Of a DNA stretch of 64,000 bases, positions 21,746 through 33,637 are shown piece after piece. The notes beneath the pieces are model-generated. The model was not told where the DNA came from and ran no database searches. It saw nothing but the letters and a program-made list of their open reading frames with translations. The stretch's first letter is position 1; the number at the start of each line of letters is the position of its first letter. Origin of the DNA: Rhyacophila brunnea (taxonomy: Eukaryota > Arthropoda > Insecta > Trichoptera > Rhyacophilidae); assembly GCA_022495005.1 (NCBI GenBank), contig JAGYXB010001006.1, positions 744,001 to 808,000 on the forward strand. The letters run 5' to 3'. Position numbers and translations under genes: made by a program.

Positions 21746-23335
21746 TGAAACGTAGTTTATATTGAAAATGCCTTTATTGACTAATTTTGTAAAATTAAGT
21801 CTGCAACCATGAATTATTTATGTAATATGTATATTAACTTAGATACTTGGATAAATAAATAATAATAATAATAAGTAAGTTTAAACTATGATTTCAGCTT
21901 AATGGTTTATTATTATTTTCTTCCATACGAAAAATTCTTTCCAAGCTAATTCACACTTATTTTAAGTATCCAAGCCCTCATGCGGAGTTTAATCAAGATT
22001 ATGTTTACTTGAAAACGCTACGCTTGTGAAAATAAATATCCCTCCTGAAATTTAAATTCCTTTTTTTGAGCAGGTATCGTTTTTCAAGCAAGCAAACGGC
22101 TATTTTCAAGCGGTGTTTTTAGACTTGCGAGATAGAATAACAATATGGTATTAAAATCCAATTCTGTCGACTCAGAGTGCTAAGTGTAATCATATTCAAC
22201 ACTATCAATCATTTCTAAATATTTTTTTTATATTCAAACAGTAGTTTTCGCCATTCGGCAGCCAGGCATGGGGCACTTGGATAATTACAAGTGCGGATAG
22301 ATTCATTCAAAACTATTTAACATATTTATGAAAACTAAGCCATAACATTACACCCCTTGTATATTAGATACTTTTTTACTGCAAATAACATTTAATACCA
22401 CGGATTGGAGTTACGTTAAGAACTAGTGGAATATGTATATATCATATATGGGCGATTTTCCGGCCATCTTAGGCCATTGAAATTAATGGCAACACCTAAC
22501 CACATCTGCCACGTACTGTCTAAATCGAGTTATCATAAGACCCTACGTTTGGTTATCAAGTATATTTTTTATATGAATGGGAATATCTAAGGAGCAGTTA
22601 CCCAAAACTGAGGTCACAGTGCACTCAATTAATGTGCTTTAACTGAATTTACATGGCTTAAAGTAAATCGTGGGAGAGAGGAGCACGTAAATGCAAAATT
22701 AAAATTGCATTAACTAACAAAAACTAATACTAAACTGCCAACATATCTAAATGAGCAAGCAGATCTTCAGTATGATGCCGCAAATTTTCTTAATGAAAAA
22801 AAATCGGTATTTGTGGCGACCATGTCGGACGGTAAATCCTACACCAGTCATATTACATTCCCAACGCATTTGATATTGATCCACGTACGAAGGTTGTGCA
22901 GACGAAAAAATAATCCTTTTCGATCTATGCTTCTGTTACCATCTATGTTTCCCTAAATTCCTGGAGTAAATCAAATATGATACATCAATACAACAATATA
23001 ATACATCAGAAAATAAAATCATAAAATTAGCCACATCAGAAACGGTATGACGGAGTTACTTTTTCACTAGATACAATAAAACAAGCACTAAATACTACTA
23101 CACAATAACTGATTAAATAAGATTTCATTATATTTTGTAATGGTGTGAAATTTACAAATTAATATAATTTTATTAAACTTTAAATGGTTTTAACCTGAAT
23201 GGACCGCAAATTCTAATTCTATATTTTAAAAACTATGTTAAGTAATTGATTTAAAAGATTCGTCGATTGTCAAAAGACTGTATGGTATAAAGAGAGAACA
23301 AAATCATTAATTGAGTCTGCGACAAGTTAGTTACA
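21746..23335. other. No gene recognised
   Basis: AT-rich sequence with no repeat shared elsewhere in the window. Confidence 0.5.
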
Positions 23336-23765
23336 TAGATTATCCGTCTGCGGACGCCTAGCCGACGACTGCCCAGGGCATTAAATCGATTGCCCTGACT
23401 CTTTTCTGGGCGCCTAATACTTTTTCACTGAACTAACACGACGTCTCTTTATTTTCAACTGAAAAATAGTGACGACACGGCAAGAGAAAACCATCCAACG
23501 TGCAATTCAATCGAGACTTAGTGATAACCAAGTATCAGGCGCACATATCTACTGCTTGGTGAATGCAACTGTAAAGTTACAAGGCGGTATACTCAGCCGG
23601 GCTACATGAAGTGTCGCATCGATTGCCTTTGAATCTCCTGTGCCCCGGGTAACTTCGTACCAACTCTTTGTTTTCGACGGACGTGAGTCAAATCTATCGA
23701 AATCGCTTTTTGGCTTCGGATATGGCCCCTTCGGTTGACTGCAGTGAGATTAAACTTTGCTCAAG
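23336..23765. other. GC-rich island of unknown nature
   Basis: This stretch stands out from its surroundings by base composition (for example GCGGACGCCTAGCCGACGAC). A 43-codon open stretch at about 23610-23740 (+) reads SPVPRVTSYQLFVFDGRES and onward, without a start codon or a known domain. It could be a decayed element or an exon; I cannot decide. Confidence 0.35.
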
Positions 23766-24160
23766 ATAAATTTTGCATACAATAAAATGATATTGATTTT
23801 CATATACTTATATGCAAAGTTTTCCAATAGTTACATGTAGCTAATTATCACGTTCAATACACTGAAATTAAAAATACTATATTTTAAAAGCTTTCTAGAA
23901 CAATGATAACCTACTTATATTACACAAATTAGTGCAAACTTATTATTATATCAACTTATATTTGAAAAATATTTTAAAAGTTACAAAAAAATGCATAGAT
24001 ATAGCAAAAGAAACGGTAGTATAGTGGTAATACACCATTATTACATATGATTTTATTACAACAAATTAAAATACTATTTTTTTTAACATTTTAACAATTT
24101 TATTATGTAAATACTCATTTATTTAAATTGTGTATATTATATATGACGATGGGTGATTTT
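23766..24160. other. AT-rich stretch, no gene recognised
   Basis: Nothing supported. Confidence 0.5.
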
Positions 24161-24162
24161 TA

Positions 24163-24215
24163 GCTGGTTGGTAGTCTGTAGAGATCTGACAAAAATAGCA
24201 TACTTGTCAGGTATA
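24163..24215 (+). repeat. Family F end, solo fragment
   Basis: GGTTGGTAGTCTGTAGAGATC, followed by a GACAAAAATAGCATACTTGT word, matches the end of family F at 29699 and 47219. Confidence 0.5.
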
Positions 24216-26500
24216 CTTACGGCAAATAATAAGATAATACGATATTACTAGTAATGAACAGGTACACACTAATTCAACGAAACTTCAAAAACTCACTCAC
24301 AACATAAAATTGAGCGATGAGTTTAAATTACGTATTTTTCAAAATATACACATCAAAAATCGACAGATAATTTATTTTTTATTTTTTAAAAACAATCTAT
24401 ATTTATTAATATGCGATTAAACGCCATAGATTTTTTTTAATTATCCAATTATTAATTTTTTTGAACAAAGTGCAGTCATGACGACAATATTACGTATGAA
24501 GGTTTTAGGCTCTGAGATAGGAGCCTACCATATTTCATACAATTTGATAGACTGACTGAGGTTACGTGACGTAATGTCCATACGAAAAAATATCACAATT
24601 CCTTGAGAAATAATCTGACATTAATTTACGTCAAGATAGATGGCGCGCTGTGGTACATTTTTAAAAACCTTTGCGGATTGTGTTGCAACCAATTATACGA
24701 TATGTGCCATTGGTACGAGTAAATTAATTTATTTTTGTAAAATATAAAATAACCAAGTGATTATATTAATATGTCAATATGCAATTAAAAATATGTTTAT
24801 TAAGAAGGTAGGCTTTAAATAATCGCCTAGTATGTAGTTTTCGCCACTGATTTATATGTTATTATCATCCTCTGCAACGTTAAAATGCATCAGTAAAATT
24901 ATTTATTCCATGACAGTTATATTATTTTTGGTTTGGTTAGAATTTATGATGACACCAAAAAGTTTTTTTTTTAAATTACATATTATTCAGCATAATCAAA
25001 TAAAAAATACATGATTTATTTTTAAATGATGATAGCACACAAATAATTTATTATCGTAATATATTATATTTTTTTATAAATTCAATCCCGAAATTACAAC
25101 AAAATTCGTGGTACGCCATGAAGCAAAATCAGTAGGTAATTTTTTTAAATTTATTGGTTATAGCTTGTAAGACCTGGGAAACGATAAAAAACCCGTGAAA
25201 TTCATTATCTGAATAAATTATATGAAATACCGTAATATCATAAGAATATTATAAAGTATACGGCTAGAGAGAATCAGCAGTCTGATAAAATTTAATAATG
25301 GTCAGACGACAATTTATTTTCTACAATAAAGTAACTTTAACAACAAACCGTGACTAAAAAATATTCTAGCGCGTTTCGAATTATAAACCCCTTTAAAAGT
25401 TAAAATAAACTAGTTAAATTTATAATAATCAATCACGTTCAATTTTCGCCATTGCCGAAAGAAAAAAAAACTATTAGGCTCTCCTTTATGAATTCATGCC
25501 AGACATTTTGTTAAAAGTTTCCGCAAATTAACTGAAATCGCGTTTAGACATGCGAACAAAAGAAATCGCCTAAAATGAATAACGGGGTCATTTTAAAGGA
25601 AAGTGTAAAGTGGTGGACTTTATAGCGATATTGAAACTGGTGAATGACAGGGAGTATACATAATTATGATTTTCTTTTTGTTTATAATATGATATTTGCC
25701 TGTGAGCATAGATAAAACACGTTCACCTTTAAATTGAAATTAATAGTTTTTTCGTCAGTCAGTCGTGTATATGGTTATTTATTATTGTGAACTAATCAAT
25801 ATGAACTTCACTTGAATTCTATAATAACTCTAAATACAGCTTTACACAATTACATTAATTTTGATTACATAACGATAGAGGGAGGTTTGTGATAAAGTTA
25901 CATAGCTCCCAAAGAAGAAAGTTTCCACGTAATTATATTGTACAACTACGTTGTTATTTTTACGAATAAAGAACATCATTTCCAGATAAACGAACAGCCG
26001 CCAGCGTGTTTTGTTTATTCCACTTATGTGAGAATGAGTTCGAGGAGGACGTTAAATTTTTACGATGTTTTTTATTTACTTTTTAATTATATCTTTTTTG
26101 CTGTATACACATTGTTAATACTGTTACATAATGTCTTTATATCCCCCCCCCCCATATCATGTGGCGAACGTCGAAAGTTTAGTAAGTATTTGTAAAGTTT
26201 AGTATATTATGTAAAAATAATTTAATTTTAATTTTAAAACGAAGTTAACGGCACTTGTGAAAAGTCAAGCGAAGCTTTTTTACTAATAATAACCGGCGAT
26301 TTTTTTCTTTTTTATAATCAAATGGGATGTATTTTTATTAAATTAACTTCTGAACGTAAGAAAAAATAAAACAGCTTGATTGGAAAATCTTACCAAATTT
26401 TACATATTCACTTAATATTCTATGCAAAATTTCATCACAAATAAAATGATTTAACATATTATCATTGTTGAACATCACTCACGTCTAATCATATATTTTT
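24216..26500. other. No gene recognised
   Basis: Two kilobases of AT-rich sequence. The only marked item is the C-run at 26143. Confidence 0.55.
26143..26153 (+). repeat. Run of 11 C
   Basis: A homopolymer of 11 C lies in AT-rich DNA; its length is likely variable. Confidence 0.9.
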
Positions 26501-26504
26501 TGAA

Positions 26505-26690
26505 TTTGAATGGATTTAAGTTTTGTACTATTCTATTTGAGTCGTTTTTTGCGACCCGAATTCGCCTTTCGGCATCTTCAAGCACTATGTGCAACCAACA
26601 GTTAAATACTGACACCTTAATAAGGCGAAACCCGGGTCGCAATAAACGACTCAAATGGAATAGTACAAAATATAAAGCAAATAGAATTTA
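26505..26690. mobile_element. Family P foldback, copy P1
   Basis: Inverted arms begin GGATTTAAGTTTTGTACTAT and carry CATTTGAGTCGTTTTTTGCG-type and GCCTTTCGGCATCTTCA words. The right arm reads GGCGAAACCCGGGTCGCAAT. The left arm holds a hammerhead-like core in reverse, with its first C changed to T. The loop is short (about 60 bases), shorter than in P5 and P6. Confidence 0.8.
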
Positions 26691-26694
26691 AATT

Positions 26695-27804
26695 AAGAAT
26701 ATAAAAAAAAAATTAAAAACTCACAATAAAAATAATAACAAACGGTGAATAATATTATGCAATTCATTAAAACATTAAGTATATACTCTTATACGTGTTT
26801 AACATTAAAGTATAAATTCCTGATGAATAATATTATATTATGTTATGTAATGATATATTTGTACGAAATGACATCCGAGTAAATAATGCATCATGTATAT
26901 AAATAAAATATACCATAAAAGCTCTCCCTGCCTTAGTTCTCATATTATATGAACTTATAATACCATAAATGCTATTTAGGAAATCTTGTTATCTGAAAAT
27001 ATGCACAATGTATGCAAACACAACATGTCGTAATCTTATTACAGTATCTGTTGTGTTATATGCACGACAGCTTTCAACTGATGAGAAAGCTTTCAAAATA
27101 CCAAGGCACTGAATTATGCGTTGCGTCTCAGGATTACGAACTTAATACCGGGTGAGTGCGAAATTGTGGTAAACCAAGTATTTTGCAATTATTATTTTCC
27201 CACAATACACTTTTGTGGGTGCTGTTTGGTTGAAACCTTTCAGCTGACGGTACTAACCTGAAGAACCAGACTGTATTGTGCGTTTTAATAATATTACACA
27301 ATTTAAACTACGAGTATTTACATACAATAAAGCAATTTATTACTCTATCTATAACTATAATAACTCAGTTATAGCAATCAATTCTAATTAGTAGGCATAA
27401 TCATTTTATTATCTTACAAATTGGCATAGACTATTAATCCAAATAAAATCATACATATACTCAAATACATATCCATAACTATTTGGTTGAACTTCGATGG
27501 ATGTAGAGATTCAGATTTCAGAGAGTCCATTGCGATAAATGCGTCAATTTTAATCAAAACATCACTCAGCAAGGTCATGCGACACTACTTTCATTTTAAA
27601 ATCTAGGTAACTCCATTAATTAATTTCCAATCCGTTACCATAGTTCCTAGAATGGATGATATTACACCTCTTGAGTGTATTATTTATTACTAATGATATA
27701 TTATTAGGTTTTGACGATTTATTATAACATGCTTATCGTGTGTATTATTATTAATAAGATAAGGGGGTTTTTACTAACACTTTCATAATTTGGTTGTTAT
27801 ATTT
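26695..27804. other. No gene recognised
   Basis: Moderately AT-rich. The patch at 27060-27270 is slightly GC-richer without a frame. Confidence 0.5.
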
Positions 27805-28387
27805 TTGAAGTTATAATTACTTCTTTTGGCGCGTTTGGGAAAACAGATCAGAGTGTATTTTTGGCGTGTGACGAAGTTGCGCGCGCCAATGCAACACATA
27901 ATTTATTATTATGATTATATTCATTTCGGTCTCAAGTAAGTCACTCAATACAACCAAGTAAACAGCACGTGTTGTAAACATAACCAATATTGTGTCATAA
28001 TAAATATATATGTTTATAAACAAATTTATGGAGACTTCTACACTATTAATTTATAGTCATAAAACTTTATTTATATTAGAGTGTATATTTATTTTTCATT
28101 GTAAAGATTGTGTATATTTTATTATTAAAATTAAAATTTGATTTTTTATTATTTCATCATGGGCACTTCTGAATCGATTATAACTGCTGTATGGCAAAGA
28201 TGATTTTCGGTCCAATACTATATTTAAATTACAATTATCATGTGCTATATAAGGCACAGATAAATCGTGTACGTTTTCATCAACCTAATCCACTGTAATA
28301 TTAATAGACTCAGGTAACGGCTTATTTGGTTTTGTTACGCCAAAGAAGTATAACTTCTAACGCGCGTACATAAGTACACACACCGAT
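27805..28387. mobile_element. TIR element E, copy E1
   Basis: The left part has GAAGTTATAATTACTTCTTT, then GGCGCGTTTGGGAAAACAG and GAGTGTATTTTTGGCGTGTG. The right part has GCCAAAGAAGTATAACTTC, then CGCGCGTACATAAGTACACA. GAAGTTATACTTCTTTGGCG is inverted at the two ends. Compared with E2 and E3, the internal tRNA-like part is missing. Copy P2 follows immediately. Confidence 0.65.
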
Positions 28388-28389
28388 TT

Positions 28390-28640
28390 TTTACTGTGAC
28401 CCTTGACTTGATAGGTAGGTAATAGAGTTTTTACCTACTGTATTGTATTGATTGGTTATATAAGTTAGAGTTAATAGTATTCGTTGTCAGTGTTTATTTG
28501 CCTTTTGGTGAGTGTAAATAGTACCTGAAGATGCCGAAAGGTAAAAACCGGATCGTAAAAAACGGCTCAAATAGAATAGTACAAAACTTGAATCCATTAG
28601 AATTTAAATTCAAATTCCATCAAGTACCATCGGTCGATTA
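28390..28640 (+). mobile_element. Family P, right half, copy P2
   Basis: This is a single arm, running CCCTTGACTTGATAGGTAGG, a TATATAAG box-like word, TTTTGGTGAGTG, CCTGAAGATGCCGAAAGG, GGCTCAAATAGAATAGTACA and the terminus CAAGTACCATCGGTCGATTA. It gives the fullest view of one P unit (about 250 bp). The inverse of the same blocks is found in P5 (50180-50515). Confidence 0.75.
28519..28556 (+). ncRNA. Hammerhead-like motif in P2 (degenerate)
   Basis: CTGAAGA at 28525-28531, stem II with a GAAA loop, then AAAAACCGGATC. The G of the conserved GAAA is lost, so activity is unlikely. It is listed because it aligns with the same motif in the other P copies. Confidence 0.25.
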
Positions 28641-29224
28641 TATTAATAGAAAAATCATACCCTTTAACACAATATGTTTAAAATATAATTGACAAGAGTT
28701 TTATTTGTACTATTGCATAGGTATTGGATTTAGCAGTTTTGGGTAATAATATATATTAAAGAGCATGAAAAATATAATAATCAAACGTGTAGTAGATCTG
28801 TAATGAAAAGTGATTTTTATTGATGAATAATACACGATTTACAACTTAGAATTACAATTTCAATCACTTTTTTGTTCCATTTATTCTATTATTTTTAATA
28901 GTACAACGGGCAATGAGACCCAATGAGAGTTGTGTTGTTAGTAAAAGTGAACATATACACCACAAATCTCATAAACACCGACGCCTTTTAACGACACTAA
29001 TTAATTGATAATTATTAGTAACAACATATTTTTTCTTAAAAGTAATAATTATTATAAACAATCAAGTTTCCAAAAGGTATATGAAGAAACCGCAGTAGGC
29101 ATGAGATTAGAGATTATGGGTAAATAACTTAAGAGTGAGAAAGCCCAGGATTGATATATCTGGAGGACGTCTGTATAATCGGCTGGTCTGTAGCACCATC
29201 ATATTATCAGTAAGCACAAATTAT
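28641..29224. other. No gene recognised
   Basis: AT-rich sequence, nothing supported. Confidence 0.5.
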
Positions 29225-29600
29225 CGAGTGCTTAAAGTCAGACAACGTTATCTACGAAAAAGTGTTTTTTTTTTGAGATAACGTTATTTAACATTTATGG
29301 CTACATGATAGTCAAACAACGTTATGTCAATCTTTTCTAATTTCTTATTAAATCGTCAATAAAGTTTAAAGATAACTACATAAGTTACCCTTGTTTTCAT
29401 ATTTTTAAAAACTATCCCTATAAATTTTAACATTATCATAAGCAAGATAAATGTACAATACACAATAAATTATAAAATATTAACATTAGGTTTTAAATAA
29501 ACATTTCCCTTGTTGAGTTACAAAAATCTAAAATAACGATTTTTGGCTCTCCTGTAAAGTTGCACTTTTGTAGATAGTGTTGTTTGACACTAAGCCCTCG
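29225..29600. mobile_element. MITE K, copy 2
   Basis: Same orientation and nearly the same sequence as 20587-20970, mainly differing by a shorter T run. The ends are CGAGTGCTTAAAGTCAGACA and ACACTAAGCCCTCG. No clear target duplication remains here. Confidence 0.85.
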
Positions 29601-29698
29601 TAAATAGTCAACAGCTATTATATATTGGTACCAGAATAAAAACATTTTTTGTACCAGATTTTGATATATAATATCAATATTTTTTTTACCGTATACAG

Positions 29699-30156
29699 TA
29701 TAGGGTAGGCTGTAAAGATCTGACATAAATAGTCCACAATAAACTTTGTCAGTCTTACATATTTTGTTTTTTTTTTTTTACTGAGACTACAATTTACAGA
29801 TTTTGTTGAATAATTTCAAAAAATCAAAAAACCCTGCCTAAGCCAAACCATCACATTTTTGGTATACTTTGGGCGATCCGACAAAATTGTGCACATTTTT
29901 TATTCATACATTATTACACATGTTTGTTGGTCAGTTTTTCAAAACTCTATTCTATTTTATAGATTGACGGGTATTTTTTGACTATTATGTATTATGGCTT
30001 AGTTTCGCAGGGTTTCATTGAATTTTCTACTGACCCACTAACCAAGACCACCTGTAAAATTGTAATCTTAGTTCAATGAAATCAAATACGTATTACTGAC
30101 AAAGCTTAGTATGCACTATTTATATAGAATCATAACAGCCTACCTACACCCTTTTC
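29699..30156. mobile_element. TIR element F, copy F1
   Basis: The left end TAGGGTAGGCTGTAAAGATC, continuing ATAAATAGTCCACAATAAAC and TTTGTCAGT, is inverted at the right end (ACTGACAAAGCTTAGTATGC, ATTTATATAGAATCATAACA, GCCTACCTACACCC). The interior has AACCCTGCCTAAGCC and no gene. It is the most complete copy of the family. Confidence 0.75.
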
Positions 30157-30684
30157 CATAGGTATAAAGGTACATATTTCAATGAATTTGTATAGCTCAT
30201 GTAGTATTATTTGTTCTAAAATGTTAAATAATTAATAATGTTACTGTTTTAAAATTATGTTCTTAGGTATCTGTTTTGTACATTAACAACGTCATGTAAA
30301 GGAACCGTTTTTTTTTATATTACAGTATAAATAAAAAATATATAAAAAATGTGTGTAATTTATTTACCACCAATCGTATACTTTCTTACAATTCAAACGA
30401 GTGAAATCCTGAAGTGTACCCTAAAATATTTTATTTTGACGGGGCTTACCCTTCAGAACAGGTTATGTGAAAAAAAATGAAATTTCAAAATAATAATATT
30501 AATAGAATGACAGACATCCCCGAAACAAAAGCTGAGAGAGACTTTTTGGATTAAAAATAAATCACAAAGCAGCTTTTACGTCTTATATTTTAAATCTTAA
30601 GCGCCTTCTTCACAGTAAGTATCAATTTACCCAGGAATAATAATTACACGCATCATGAGATAAAGTATTTTATAAAAATACATG
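30157..30684. other. No gene recognised
   Basis: AT-rich sequence, nothing supported. Confidence 0.5.
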
Positions 30685-31100
30685 TTTTTGAAGTTATACT
30701 TATTTTGGCGCGTTTGGGAAATCAGATCAGAGTGTATTTTTGGTGTGTGACATAACACATACTTAATTTATTTTTTCACACGAAAAAAAACGCACTCGAT
30801 TGGATTCGAACCACCGATTGTTCGGTTATCAGCTGAACGCACTACCTTTACGCCACCGTATGATGCTGCAATCGTTACGATTATACAGTATAATAATATT
30901 ATATAATTCAGTAATATAAGTTAAAGTCTATAGAAATAAACCAACGGCGTTCTTATAAGCGGTCCTTTTTCTTGAGTGTGTAATTTAATAAGATAATTAA
31001 GAGCTAGTCAAAGAATCTAGTTTATCATAAGTTTTGTTTTTCTTTTGTTATGCCAAAGAAGTATAACTTCTAACACTCGTACATAAGTACACACACCGAT
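30685..31100. mobile_element. TIR element E with tRNA-like insert, copy E2
   Basis: It starts GAAGTTATACTTATTTTGGC and ends GCCAAAGAAGTATAACTTC, followed by the shared tail ACATAAGTACACACACCGAT. Inside is a tRNA-like sequence on the minus strand (30791-30857) with a T run behind it. The block AAATAAACCAACGGCGTTC to CTTGAGTGTGTAATTTAAT recurs inverted at 31560-31660 in E3. Confidence 0.7.
30791..30857 (-). repeat. tRNA-like core of element E2
   Basis: On the minus strand: TGGCGTAAAGGTAGTGCG (A-box) and a perfect GGTTCGAATCC (B-box), followed by TTTTTTTT, a pol III stop. A 7-base loop CTGATAA sits on the anticodon-like stem; the same stem pairs perfectly in the copy at 33572-33637. The acceptor ends do not pair. 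It is tRNA-derived, probably not a working tRNA. Confidence 0.5.
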
Positions 31101-31204
31101 TTTTTTTTATCCTAAAAAAATACTCTGATATGTTTTAATGGTTAAATCTAATTTTACATCGGATAAGAGTCTATTGTATAAAACTACCAGCTATCACACT
31201 AGTT

Positions 31205-31400
31205 ACTACAAAATTGCTCCGTCTATATAGGGACAATAAACTCCCACTGGGTGTCCTAAAACTCGCTGGATAGACCAACTCATAATGTTCGGTATATGTA
31301 CGAAGCAGAAAATAACTAGGGACCGAGAAAAGTTAAGGTAGCTAGATGAGGCCTTCATCGAGTAGAGGATTGACCCCAGCCAATGATGATGATGATATAC
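31205..31400 (+). pseudogene. LINE 3' fragment, family L2
   Basis: It reads PKTRWIDQL, then REKLR, then LDEAFIE, the usual LINE C-terminal tail order. It ends in a CAATGATGATGATGATAT simple-repeat tail. It sits between elements E2 and E3. There are stops in frame. Confidence 0.7.
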
Positions 31401-31744
31401 ATTAGTATTCACCACCATGAAATACTCATGTCTCAATTATTGAATTATTTTTATTATTTTCAATTATTTTTAAAATTGATAAAGCCATTACTAAATCAGA
31501 ATCAAAAATCGGAGTGTGTACTTATGTACGCGCGTTAAAATTTATACTTCTTTGGCGAAACAAAACAAAAACAGCTCTTAATTATCTTGTTAAATTACAC
31601 ACTTAAGAAAAAGGACCGCTTATTGGAACGCCGTTGGTTTATTTCTATACACCTCTGACGTTTAATCGTTTGCTTACGTAAGGAATTGCAAATGGCCGAC
31701 AATAATAAATTCGCTGCCTAAGCAACGGAACAATTCTAAACTAT

Positions 31745-32015
31745 AATATCTGTACTTCAGAGGTAGACGGATGCAAATGTCAAATACCCAATTGTTCAGG
31801 AGAGCCAAAAAACAATTTTTATTTTAAATGAATACTCATAACTTCTAAGAAAATATACATAGAATGATCATTATTTTATTTATTCTAATTCAATTAAAGT
31901 ACTTCTGGAATATGTAAGAAAGGAATAAATTTAATACAATTTTATATCTAAAAAAAATAAAATATAAAACGTAGTGTGGATTTGCATCCTTCTCCCTCTA
32001 AAGATATTTTGTTAA
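31745..32015. repeat. Small inverted-repeat element M
   Basis: CAGAGGTAGACGGATGCAAA at the left is inverted as GGATTTGCATCCTTCTCCCT at the right (31980-32000). The same GGATTTGCATCC / GAGTTGCATCC words recur at 33348 and 33487, flanking the LINE on its other side. Confidence 0.5.
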
Positions 32016-32129
32016 TGTTGATTTGTATCTTATTTACCTAGCAAAAATAAAACAATTTATAAGTTAAAAAAAAATATAGGTATAAATATAACAAAGCAAA
32101 ACACATTTTTTTTTAAATTTTATCATGTC

Positions 32130-33315
32130 ATCATCATCATCACCAGTCTGAATTTATTCACTGCTAGATGAAGGCCTCACTAATCTGCAAGCTGATTCCA
32201 CTTCTCTCGTTCCTGTGCGTTGCGTTGCCAAGTTTTTCCGCAGAACTTTATCATTTCATCGATCCAGTGGCCTCTAGGTCTTCCTTGCGGATGTTTTGTA
32301 CCTCTTGGATACCACTGGATGGACTAAATATGTCAAACGATTGTCCTTTCTTCGAGCTATGTGTCCAGCCCATTTCCATTTGAGGTTTTTAGCAAACTCT
32401 ATCACATCAATAATCCTTGTCTATTCCCTTATCCACTCATTCCTCTTTTTGTTCTTTTGCGTTATGCCCAGCATGCACCTTTTCATACCACGTTGTGCTA
32501 CTCTAAGTTTCTGGATCTCTCTTTTACTTAAGGTCAATGTTTCACACGCATGTGATTACGAGAAGTACATACTGGTTGAACACTTTGCACTTTAGGCACA
32601 GTGGGAGGTCATTTTTGAAGAAATTATCCAGGGGGCCAAAAGCACTCCAGCCTAGCTCTACTCTGTGAACAATTTCATCAAATATACATCAATCTATAGA
32701 CACTTGTTGTGCCAGATAGATGTAGTTTTTCACCTGTTCGAGCTGAATGCCAATGATGAAGATATCTTTTTGGCCCGCAAAGCAGTTGAACATGACTTTC
32801 TTCTTTGACACATTTATTTTCAAGCCTATTTTGATGCTTACTCCAGCGAGTTCCTGCATTCTGCTTTGGAGGTCTTCTAAGTCTTGAAAACTATTATTTA
32901 TTATCATCGGCAAAGCGCAGATGACTCACGTATTCTCCATTTATGGGGACCCGTGTCATTCCAGTCAAGTTGCCTAAATAAGTCTTCAAGTGTAGCTGTA
33001 AATAGTTTAGGTGAGATTGTATCACCTTGTCGGACTCCTTTGCCGATAGGAAATGCGCGACGGTTTATGGAAATATTGTTGCGCTACTGTATATATTATT
33101 GAAAATATTTATATAGCGCCCGGGGATTCCTTGATTTCTGAGTGCATCGAGTGTTGAAAATTTCTTTATGGAATCGAACGCTTTCTCATAGTCTTTAAAG
33201 CAGCTTGTATTCCTGTTACCGCTCTGATTTCTCTGATGACTTGGATATGGTCCATAGTGCTGTATCCTCCTTTAAAGCTCGTTATTCTGGCTGGTTCTCG
33301 TCTAGTACATATTGC
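32130..33315 (-). pseudogene. LINE reverse transcriptase, family L2
   Basis: This is the longest LINE piece in the window, on the minus strand. In coding order one reads LDENQPE (33300 region), RGYSTMDHIQVIREI, FKDYEKAFDSI (RT motif A; Asp in place), GVRQGDTISPKLFTATLEDLF (shortened here as the motif B region), INGEYVSHLRFADD (catalytic FADD, about 32905-32940), DLEDLQSRMQEL, KINVSKKKVMFN and YIYL. It then continues to the GRPRGHWIDEMIKF- and EAFI-like tail and ends at an ATC/GAT simple repeat (32130-32143). Several frameshifts and stops make it inactive. The 5' endonuclease part is missing, as is usual for truncated LINEs. It is RTE-like by motif wording; the clade is not proven. Confidence 0.9.
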
Positions 33316-33344
33316 AGACGGTTTGAGAGAATTTTATCTTAATG

Positions 33345-33535
33345 GATTATTGGATTTGCATCCTTCTGCTTTTAAGGTAGGTATGGCACTTGCATCTTTA
33401 TTCTATGCATATCTTGGACTAGGACTTCCACCTCTCTGCCTCTAATAAATAAAGCCTTTAGCATGACGATTCTTAAAAAAAATCATTTTCCCCAAAAATG
33501 GAGTTGCATCCGCCTGCCTCTTAGGTACAGATATT
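33345..33535. repeat. Element M relatives
   Basis: GGATTTGCATCCTTCTGCTT (33348) and GGAGTTGCATCCGCCTGCCT (33485) repeat the ends of element M. They lie between the LINE start and the right part of E3. Confidence 0.4.
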
Positions 33536-33571
33536 ATACTGTATAACCGTCACGATTGCAGTATCATATTG

Positions 33572-33637
33572 TGGCGTAAAGGTAGTGTGTTCGGCTGATA
33601 ACCGAACAATCGGTGGCTAGAATCCAATCGAGTGCGT
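33572..33637 (+). repeat. tRNA-like core of element E3
   Basis: GTGGCGTAAAGGTAGTGTGT (A-box), then stem TTCGG / CCGAA around CTGATAA, then an eroded B-box GGCTAGAATCC and a run of eight T. It is the inverted partner of 30791-30857. Confidence 0.5.

Noticed and set aside
27072..27100. CTGATGA followed by the palindrome GAAAGCTTTC, looking like a hammerhead core
   Set aside because: The following AAAA replaces GAAA, the stem has no loop, and no NUH site or stem I could be placed.
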